36,552 bases of DNA from a virus. Of this stretch, positions 19,653 to 25,737 are shown in pieces. Where the stretch lies: the IMG/VR virus record IMGVR_UViG_3300032288_004137, positions 1 through 36,552 of that record. The stretch is one strand, 5' to 3'. A program made the translations under genes and the position numbers. Under the pieces are notes generated by a model. The model did no database searches, was not told where the DNA came from, and was given only the letters and a program-made list of their open reading frames with translations. Numbering within the stretch: the first letter of the stretch is position 1; every line of letters starts with the position of its first letter.

Positions 19653-19681
19653 AAAAAATAGGGGAGTTTTAATGCCCCCCT
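19653..19681 (-). terminator. Intrinsic terminator after the major capsid gene
   Basis: On the minus strand AGGGG and CCCCT (within 19660-19677) form a GC-rich 5-bp stem, followed by TATTTTTT. A G/C run of this strength is rare in this genome. It lies in the 57-bp gap after the capsid stop and would give partial termination. Confidence 0.65.
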
Positions 19682-19688
19682 TAATTAA

Positions 19689-20771
19689 TTAGTAAGCAAC
19701 TTGAATTTCGTAATCCAATACAACTTTTGCATCAATATTGAACAAGAAATCAATATAATTTTTCTTAGTTGTTCTGTCGAAAATTACATCCAACTCTGCC
19801 ATTGCTCCTGCTTCTTGAGTTGCAACTTGTAAGTTTTCTGGAGTAACTAAAACTGCTCTATGAGGTAAAACATATTTAGTTCCGTTTTTGTAGTAAGAAC
19901 GAATAATTCTATCCCATAAATTGAAAGCGTAAATTTCAACTCCTCCAGATTTCAATAATGTAATTCCATTCTCTAATCTTTCAGTTGTGAAAGCTACATT
20001 TGAAGCGATTAATTCTCTTTCGTATTGGTCAGCTACAGATTGAGTAACGATATAAACCAAGTTTGCTTTTTCACGTAATCTGTAATCTGCACCGTAACGC
20101 ATATTTTGAAGCGTGTTTGTTACAACTTTGTTTGTTGTATCTGTAGAATTAAATTCTTGAAGTGCATAAGTAGACTCACCATTTTTAGTTGCTAATCCTT
20201 CTGTTTTTCTTGTTGCATCTGCTGAAACAATAGCAAAGATTTGTTTCCAGAATCCATCAATTTTGTTGAAATAATCAACATCTGTTCCAGCAAATAAAAC
20301 TCCTGCAGGAGAATCAGTTGTTGTTGCAGCATCAACATCACCGAACCAAGCGATTCTGTAAATTGCTTCTTGAATTGCATCTGCTAATAAGTCAGAAACG
20401 AAATTAAAGAAGTCAGTTGAAGTCAAATCTTGTTTTTGAACTCCTGCTTTTAAACCATATGAAAAGAATGATTCTTGTAAGTCAGTCCAACAAGCTTCTA
20501 AACGATCAGAAACTGGTGCTGGTTCCCAAAATTTCTCAGATAAAGAAATTGTATTTGTTCCAGATGAAGGTGCACAACCTCCAGAACCTTTTCCAACCAT
20601 TCCAGACAAACGTCCTAAAATAGCGATTTGTTTTTTTGCAACAACTCCATTTACAACTGTATGGAATTTTGTTAATTCTGGTTTTGAGAATCCACTCTCG
20701 AAAACTGCTTCACTTAATTGCTTGATTTCTTCTCCGTTGAAAGTCAAGTCTGCTGGTGTAATTAATGCCAT
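19689..20771 (-). CDS. Major capsid protein
   Basis: The 360-residue protein fits an HK97-fold capsid protein of Bacteroidetes phages. It has a helical N-terminus (EEIKQLSEAVFESGFSKPEL), the segment ISLSEKFWEPAPVSDRLEAC (75-94), a helix SDLLADAIQEAIYRIAWFGD (125-144), and a C-terminal LPHRAVLVTPENLQVATQEA region followed by a P-domain/A-domain-like end. It is placed 13 bp after the protease/scaffold gene and followed by a terminator, the arrangement expected for the most abundant virion protein. It has no long N-terminal delta region, in line with scaffold being fused to the protease. Confidence 0.85.
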   Translation of the reverse strand: MALITPADLTFNGEEIKQLSEAVFESGFSKPELTKFHTVVNGVVAKKQIAILGRLSGMVGKGSGGCAPSSGTNTISLSEKFWEPAPVSDRLEACWTDLQESFFSYGLKAGVQKQDLTSTDFFNFVSDLLADAIQEAIYRIAWFGDVDAATTTDSPAGVLFAGTDVDYFNKIDGFWKQIFAIVSADATRKTEGLATKNGESTYALQEFNSTDTTNKVVTNTLQNMRYGADYRLREKANLVYIVTQSVADQYERELIASNVAFTTERLENGITLLKSGGVEIYAFNLWDRIIRSYYKNGTKYVLPHRAVLVTPENLQVATQEAGAMAELDVIFDRTTKKNYIDFLFNIDAKVVLDYEIQVAY

Positions 20772-20784
20772 TTTTTTACCTTAA

Positions 20785-21897
20785 TTATTTTTGTTTGTAA
20801 TTTGCTCTTTTTTCTTGAGCTTGTTCTTTCAATGATTTTTTAGAGTTGTTATCATCAACTTTTCTGAATGCTTGTGCTTGTGCAGGTGGTGTGTATGTAC
20901 TTTTTACATTCGCCAATTTTTCCAATTCAGCAACAACTTCTTCTGATTCTGCTTTTAAGCTGTTATTTTCAGCTTTCAAAGTTTCATTTTCAGATTTTAA
21001 TGCTTCAAATTCTGCTTTCAATGTTTCCAATTCAGCGTTTGCATTATCTTCTGGCATAATTGGAATTAATTCTGTAATTAATCCTTCAACTGCAACAATG
21101 TCAATCATTCCATCTGGAGTTCTAAAAGTACCGTTTGCAGGTTCTCCATTCAAAGTGATTACATCACCAACTGCTAATTCTTCTGTTGGAGTTTCAATCG
21201 TTCCATCTTCAGTATCAAATGTCATTGCTTTCGCTTCTTCATTATTACTTTCTTCAGAACTTTTTGATAAACCCAACTTTGCTAAAGCTTCTTTCGTTCT
21301 TTCTAAAAGAGGTTTTTTCATTTCGTTTTGTTTTTCATTATAAATAAGTGCAACCATTTGCACATTTTCCTTTGGTAAAATTTCTGAGATGAATTTCATC
21401 TTTAAACATTGTTCAGAAGTTAACGCTGTTTCAACTGCCATTAATCCACTGATTGCTTCTTTACTTACTCCAGTTGCATTTGCGTAAAGTGAAACAAGTT
21501 CTTTTTCATTTTCCTTGATTGAATCAGAATATTCTTGAAGCTTTTTAGCATCACCAGAAACATTCTGAAAAAAAGGATTGTGAATTACATAAGAAACTCC
21601 TTCGATTGCTTTACGATTCTGCAATGGAACTGCTAAATGAATAGCTGTTGCAATTGAAGCACATAAATCTTCTGCAATAGTTACAGCATTTGGAAGGCTT
21701 TTAATGAAATTTGCAATTGATTCCCCAACTGTAATATACCCACCTTGCGAGTTAATATGGAATACTATCTGCTCAACTTCACCAAGTCCTTCAACTTGCT
21801 CAACAACATCTATTAATTCAACACCTCGTTCAGTTATGTTTCCATTTTCATCATAACTGTTACCGATTTGTCCTTTTATGTAAACGTGTCCTATCAT
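20785..21897 (-). CDS. ClpP-type prohead protease fused to a scaffold-like coiled coil
   Basis: Residues 1-190 are an S14 (ClpP-type) serine protease: HINSQGG (47-53) forms the oxyanion region, Ser81 in CASIATA is the probable nucleophile and His106 in YVIHNPF the base. Residues about 285-330 are a coiled coil (ELETLKAEFEALKSENETLK) followed by a basic tail rich in Lys and Gln, of the kind seen in scaffold proteins. The enzyme would help assemble the prohead and then cut the scaffold away. The start at 21897 lies 5 bp after a TAnnTTTG box, so this gene probably begins the head transcript. Confidence 0.88.
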   Translation of the reverse strand: MIGHVYIKGQIGNSYDENGNITERGVELIDVVEQVEGLGEVEQIVFHINSQGGYITVGESIANFIKSLPNAVTIAEDLCASIATAIHLAVPLQNRKAIEGVSYVIHNPFFQNVSGDAKKLQEYSDSIKENEKELVSLYANATGVSKEAISGLMAVETALTSEQCLKMKFISEILPKENVQMVALIYNEKQNEMKKPLLERTKEALAKLGLSKSSEESNNEEAKAMTFDTEDGTIETPTEELAVGDVITLNGEPANGTFRTPDGMIDIVAVEGLITELIPIMPEDNANAELETLKAEFEALKSENETLKAENNSLKAESEEVVAELEKLANVKSTYTPPAQAQAFRKVDDNNSKKSLKEQAQEKRANYKQK

Positions 21898-21901
21898 ATT
21901 T

Positions 21902-21909
21902 CAAAGATA
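21902..21909 (-). promoter_or_regulatory. Promoter box TATCTTTG of the head operon
   Basis: TATCTTTG on the minus strand matches TAnnTTTG exactly and ends 4 bases before the ATG of the protease gene, so the mRNA would be leaderless or nearly so. It lies in the 53-bp gap shared with the divergent plus-strand gene. No clear -33 box is seen. Confidence 0.55.
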
Positions 21910-21937
21910 TTATTATATTTACCCCTTAATAATGAAC

Positions 21938-21945
21938 GAATTTTG
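21938..21945 (+). promoter_or_regulatory. Weak promoter box GAATTTTG for the plus-strand gene
   Basis: GAATTTTG differs from TAnnTTTG at one position and lies 5 bp before the ATG at 21951. It is the only candidate in the short divergent gap and would give a leader of only a few bases. Confidence 0.3.
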
Positions 21946-21950
21946 TCAGT

Positions 21951-22475
21951 ATGAGAATACACGTTTTAGGATTAGGCGATAGTTTAGAACATTACAAACC
22001 AGATAATAACATAACTATTGGAGTAAATGATATTCATAAATATTATAAAACTGATTATGTTGTCTGTATAGATCATTTAACTGCTTTCAAAAAAGATAGG
22101 CTTGAAACTATAATGAAAACTAAATGCAAGGGATTCTATTCTCAAATTGTTGACTGGGGATTAATTGTACCAAACTTTAAACATATTGAGTTCAATTCTG
22201 GAAGGGGCTTGCTTCATGAACTAGATAATGATAAATTTTGCTATTCAAATAATTCTCCTTTTGTGGCTTGTATTTTAGCTTATAAACTTGGAGCAAAAGA
22301 AATTGTTTTACATGGAGTTGATTTAATTGACCATCCACACATAAAAGGAAATTCAAAAGAAAAAGCCTTGCTCGATTATAGAAATCTAAACAAGGCTTTT
22401 AGTAGTAGAGGTATTAATTTGTTTGTTGGAAGTAAAGATAGTTCTTTATCTAACTTCCTTAACGTTTGCGAATAA
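21951..22475 (+). CDS. Rossmann-like protein, possible sugar/nucleotide-modifying enzyme; only plus-strand gene
   Basis: The 174-residue protein starts with a Rossmann-type strand and loop (RIHVLGLGDSLEHYK, 2-16), continues with TIGVNDIHKYYKTDYVVCID (22-41), and has the C-terminal NSPFVACILAYKLGAKEIVL followed by HGVDL (about 101-125). The pattern is like phage proteins related to DUF115/MptE-type or glycosyltransferase-like folds, for which activity is rarely known. It converges on the methyltransferase gene, overlapping by 30 bp, and diverges from the protease gene. Beside a glycosyltransferase and methyltransferase, it is likely part of a sugar-modification set. Its opposite strand marks it as a separate acquisition. 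Confidence 0.75.
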   Translation: MRIHVLGLGDSLEHYKPDNNITIGVNDIHKYYKTDYVVCIDHLTAFKKDRLETIMKTKCKGFYSQIVDWGLIVPNFKHIEFNSGRGLLHELDNDKFCYSNNSPFVACILAYKLGAKEIVLHGVDLIDHPHIKGNSKEKALLDYRNLNKAFSSRGINLFVGSKDSSLSNFLNVCE

Positions 22476-22967
22476 ATAAATATCTTTTTTATCTTCTGTT
22501 TCTTCAATAATCAATTGTTTGAATTTGCCTTTAAAAACTGAAAGCAACATTTTTTTACTTATGTTTTTATAATAATCATTCGTGAATGGAGAATCAATTG
22601 GAGAGGTTCTTGTTGTTCCGTGTTCTTCTCGATTTATTCCTGCACAAGTTATTAAAATACTTCCTTCATCATCTAACAATTCAATCATTTTCAATAAAGA
22701 ACTTTTCCAATGAATATCGTGTTCTAACATTTCAGTTGAAATAATTGTTTCAAACTTACTTTCACTTTCAAATAAATGAATAGGGCAAACAATATCAACA
22801 TTCCTTCCAGGTCCAATATCTAAACCAGTATATTTACAATGATTAAAATACTTTCGGTTATTTCCGTTAATATCTAAACTTCCAACATCTAAAACGTTTC
22901 TGTGTTCAAATGCTTCTGGAAATTTAATTATCATTGATTCAATAAAATCGTTTGCTTCTTTATGCAT
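22446..22967 (-). CDS. SAM-dependent methyltransferase, class I
   Basis: The 173-residue protein shows class I methyltransferase motifs: VLDVGSLDINGN (25-36) is the SAM-binding glycine loop, YTGLDIGPGRNVDIV (46-60) carries the acidic residue that binds the ribose, and TIISTEMLEH (74-83) is motif IV. DDEGSILITCAG (98-109) is the strand after motif V. The substrate cannot be read from sequence; small methyltransferases next to glycosyltransferases often act on sugars. It overlaps the glycosyltransferase by 8 bp and converges with the plus-strand gene. Confidence 0.82.
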   Translation of the reverse strand: MHKEANDFIESMIIKFPEAFEHRNVLDVGSLDINGNNRKYFNHCKYTGLDIGPGRNVDIVCPIHLFESESKFETIISTEMLEHDIHWKSSLLKMIELLDDEGSILITCAGINREEHGTTRTSPIDSPFTNDYYKNISKKMLLSVFKGKFKQLIIEETEDKKDIYLFANVKEVR

Positions 22968-23601
22968 TGTTAATTATGTTTTTGTAAAATCTGAAACTTT
23001 CTTGATCTACAATTGAACCTAAAAATGAAAGCCCATTATCTTCATTTTTGTACTTCATTGAATTATGACCATTTCCACCACACAATCCAACTCCATGCTT
23101 AATTCCTAATGCAATTGGTTTAATCGGTTTAAATGTTTTACCACTCAATTCTTTCCATAAAACTAAATCCAAATAAACTTCATTATCTGGTGGAAATTTA
23201 ATTACAGCATTTGAACTAATTAATGTATTCATTAAACTTGCACGACCTTTATGCTCTAAAAGATTATATGCTCTTTTATGAAGGTGATAATAAAAAGTAT
23301 ATTCTGTTCCAAAAATATCTGGTTTACCTTCATTAATCCAGGCATTAACCATTGTTTCAATGTAAGTTTCAGAATACCAATCATCATTCTCCATTATTAA
23401 AATACAATCACAACCTGCTTCCTTCAAAACTTCTATTCCAAAACGTACCCTTTGAGTTAAATCAAAATCTTTCGTTCTTGCAGGATAGTTTACTAATTGA
23501 ATATGATTAGCTTTTAGAGTTTGTTTTCTAATCATAGATAAACAATGATTCAAAAAATCTGGCCTATCATTTCTATCTGGAATTAAAACACCTATTACCA
23601 T
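22960..23601 (-). CDS. GT-A type glycosyltransferase
   Basis: I chose ATG at 23601, which overlaps the upstream stop by 7 bp; a longer frame to 23691 would overlap by 97 bp. The 213-residue protein begins with the strand MVIGVLIPDRNDRPDFLNHC typical of GT2-like enzymes. It has the DxD-equivalent IMENDDWYSETY (69-80) that binds metal and nucleotide sugar. It lacks membrane segments, so it is soluble. Its target may be a virion protein, DNA base or host surface sugar. With the neighbouring methyltransferase and plus-strand gene it makes a decoration-like block between tail and head modules. Confidence 0.82.
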   Translation of the reverse strand: MVIGVLIPDRNDRPDFLNHCLSMIRKQTLKANHIQLVNYPARTKDFDLTQRVRFGIEVLKEAGCDCILIMENDDWYSETYIETMVNAWINEGKPDIFGTEYTFYYHLHKRAYNLLEHKGRASLMNTLISSNAVIKFPPDNEVYLDLVLWKELSGKTFKPIKPIALGIKHGVGLCGGNGHNSMKYKNEDNGLSFLGSIVDQESFRFYKNIINNA

Positions 23602-24077
23602 CCTTTTCTCATGCAATAAATGTATAAATCTTTTGGAGTGTAATTCTGTGGATTCTCCAAACCTAAAACCCAAGCAACAAACTCTGAACAAATCATTCTT
23701 TCGCCTTCATTCTTTACTCTACGAAGCTCAACTTCTTTTTTAGTAAACAATCCTTTGATTATTTTAGAAGGATATCTTAAAGCGAATAATTCAAAATCAT
23801 ATCCAGTTGTTCCAGACTTTGAAAGTGCTTTTTCTAATGGATCAAATTCCCATTCTGGAGAAGAAGAAATGTATTTGTAATTGTATTTTTCAACCCATTT
23901 ATCGAATGGTCTTGGATTAACTCCATCTTTTTGTGCATCAATAACAAAAGGTTCACCATTAATTAAAATAAATAAAGCTGTATGCGAAAATTCGCTTTTT
24001 GTAAACAACTTTATTCCTTTTGATATTATTCTTTGACCAGAACAATGCAAAATATCACCATGTTTTAAAACTTCCAT
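23595..24077 (-). CDS. YiiX-type permuted NlpC/P60-like cysteine hydrolase
   Basis: The 160-residue protein fits the permuted papain-like family (YaeF/YiiX, C92; DUF830). The N-terminal GDILHCSGQRIISKGIKLFT (7-26) and SEFSHTALFI (28-37, with His32) come first, and the cysteine motif RMICSEFVAWVLG (127-139, with Cys130) comes last. This circular order sets it apart from normal NlpC/P60. Such enzymes cut amide or ester bonds in cell-wall peptides or lipids. Directly after the spike gene, it may be a virion-associated hydrolase for entry, or act with the modification block. Confidence 0.8.
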   Translation of the reverse strand: MEVLKHGDILHCSGQRIISKGIKLFTKSEFSHTALFILINGEPFVIDAQKDGVNPRPFDKWVEKYNYKYISSSPEWEFDPLEKALSKSGTTGYDFELFALRYPSKIIKGLFTKKEVELRRVKNEGERMICSEFVAWVLGLENPQNYTPKDLYIYCMRKGW

Positions 24078-24079
24078 TT

Positions 24080-25492
24080 TTATTTGATTTCTGTTATTAT
24101 AAAATTTAATTGATCTACTGTTATATTTCTTGCTCCAGAAGTATTTCTACAATGAATTTCTAAGTAATCATTTTTGATATGAGAAACAACACAAGTAAAA
24201 GATACATTTTCAGCACGTCCAGAAGCATTTGCAGTTGCTTTTGTTCTTGAAGGTGTTCTAACTGCATTTAATTTTGAATCATAGAATCCAAATTCACAGA
24301 TATCATTTGCTGAAGAAGTGAACGACAATATACATTGAATTAAATATTTCCTACTTATTGAAGCATCATTCGTTAATCGGTTATTTGAATGTAAATATTT
24401 TGCATTGTCTGAACTCGGTGTTGTTGTTCCAGAAACTTTAACAAAATCAGTTATGTTTCCAATTATAGTTGCTGTTGTATTTCCTTGCATATACAATTGA
24501 CCATTTACAGCTGTATTTGTTATTCCAACACAATTAATGAAAAGTGATTTATTACTTGTATTATCAACTCCAGAAATATAAGTACCGCCACCACTAAAAT
24601 TCACTGTATCTAAAATGTATCTTTCATTTCCAATCGTTGCTAAATCTGAAACACTAATTGAAGTTTCACCACTTAACGTAACAAATGAACTGTAAATAAT
24701 TCTGAATCGTCTTGAAATAGTTGTCGTGCTTGGAATTATTATCGCTGTACCTCCTGCATAATTATCAAATAAACAATTTCCACATGCTACTGTTCCAATA
24801 GTTCCATCGAATGTCAATCCACTTGAATTAAGAAAAGCTGAATCACCCATTACAAAGTTGGAATAATCTTTAATTGTACCGACTGTTTGACAATCTACAA
24901 AGTTAACTCCAAACCAGTCAAGTGCTGTTGTAACTCCATCACCATCAAGATCAAAAACTTTTGAATGAGTGAATGATATATTTCTAATTGGTAAAGAATA
25001 ATTTCCAGTAATTAAAGCTGTTGAAGGATTTAAACCAGTTGACTTCAAATAACAGTTTTCTGAACTTGCTCCAAGTATTACTGAATTTTGACCTGCAACA
25101 ATCCTATCACCTTCTAAATCTACAATTGTAGTAACGTAATATGTTACGCTATCTTCTAAGGTTATAACTCCATTTATTGGAATTGGAAAATTTCTTTTCT
25201 CTGATACAAATTTAATTGTGTTTGCTACGCTTCCTCCCGTAGCCGAATTAAAACCCGTATTATTAGCATACCAATCATCAAAATATTGTTGGCTTGGATA
25301 GGTATCACCTGCTTCATCTTTAATATCAGAAAAGTTAATGTCAACTATTCCTAAATCATCTGATTGAAAAGTATAATCAGAATCATTTGTTGTTGACTTA
25401 GTTACCTTAACTTGTGATGAATGATCACTTTTCAATAGTGAGTTGGATTCATTTACTAAATAAATGTAATTTCCTTTTTTGTAAATTTTCAT
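24080..25492 (-). CDS. Tail spike with beta-helix (pectate-lyase-like) fold
   Basis: The 470-residue protein starts with a short adaptor (KIYKKGNYIYLVNESNSLLK, 2-21). A central part about 120-350 is rich in short strands with repeated turns of Val/Ile, Gly, Asn and Thr (for example TYYVTTIVDLEGDRIVAGQN and NISFTHSKVFDLDGDG), as in right-handed beta-helices of tail spikes. The C-terminal 110 residues, with YLIQCILSFTSSANDICEFG, resemble a jelly-roll tip domain. It probably binds and perhaps cuts a host surface polysaccharide. No catalytic residues can be named. Confidence 0.75.
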   Translation of the reverse strand: MKIYKKGNYIYLVNESNSLLKSDHSSQVKVTKSTTNDSDYTFQSDDLGIVDINFSDIKDEAGDTYPSQQYFDDWYANNTGFNSATGGSVANTIKFVSEKRNFPIPINGVITLEDSVTYYVTTIVDLEGDRIVAGQNSVILGASSENCYLKSTGLNPSTALITGNYSLPIRNISFTHSKVFDLDGDGVTTALDWFGVNFVDCQTVGTIKDYSNFVMGDSAFLNSSGLTFDGTIGTVACGNCLFDNYAGGTAIIIPSTTTISRRFRIIYSSFVTLSGETSISVSDLATIGNERYILDTVNFSGGGTYISGVDNTSNKSLFINCVGITNTAVNGQLYMQGNTTATIIGNITDFVKVSGTTTPSSDNAKYLHSNNRLTNDASISRKYLIQCILSFTSSANDICEFGFYDSKLNAVRTPSRTKATANASGRAENVSFTCVVSHIKNDYLEIHCRNTSGARNITVDQLNFIITEIK

Positions 25493-25500
25493 TTTTCTAT

Positions 25501-25725
25501 TTATTTAAACCTTTGTAAAATTCTGTAAACCATTCGGTCTGAAATCCCAAAAACATCTGCTACATCTGAAACAGCTTGTGTACTTTTTTCACCTTTCTCC
25601 ATTTGTGAATGGTATGCGTGGTAAATTTTTCGCCAAAAAATAACGTTATGTGAAATTAGTCCTGCATGAACTAATTCTCTTAACTCACCACTCTCATGTA
25701 GTTTATCTAAAATATCTATTGCCAT
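25501..25725 (-). CDS. Small HTH-containing protein in the tail module, 74 aa
   Basis: The C-terminal half (STQAVSDVADVFGISDRMVY, 48-67, then RILQRFK) is a helix-turn-helix of a type found in many small proteins of Bacteroidetes phages and mobile elements. The N-terminal half is helical (LRELVHAGLISHNVIFWRKI). It sits between the tape measure and the spike gene, 8-12 bp from each, an odd place for a regulator. It may bind DNA to control late genes or be a structural part with an HTH shape. Confidence 0.7.
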   Translation of the reverse strand: MAIDILDKLHESGELRELVHAGLISHNVIFWRKIYHAYHSQMEKGEKSTQAVSDVADVFGISDRMVYRILQRFK

Positions 25726-25737
25726 GCTCCAAAGGTA

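Noticed and set aside
20846-21343. Plus-strand 165-codon frame opposite the protease gene
   Set aside because: It mirrors the low-complexity scaffold coil of the protease gene; Ser/Phe-rich product, no promoter, opposite strand.
23602-23691. Longer start for the glycosyltransferase
   Set aside because: It would overlap the upstream hydrolase gene by 97 bp, and the typical first strand of the family begins at the ATG at 23601.
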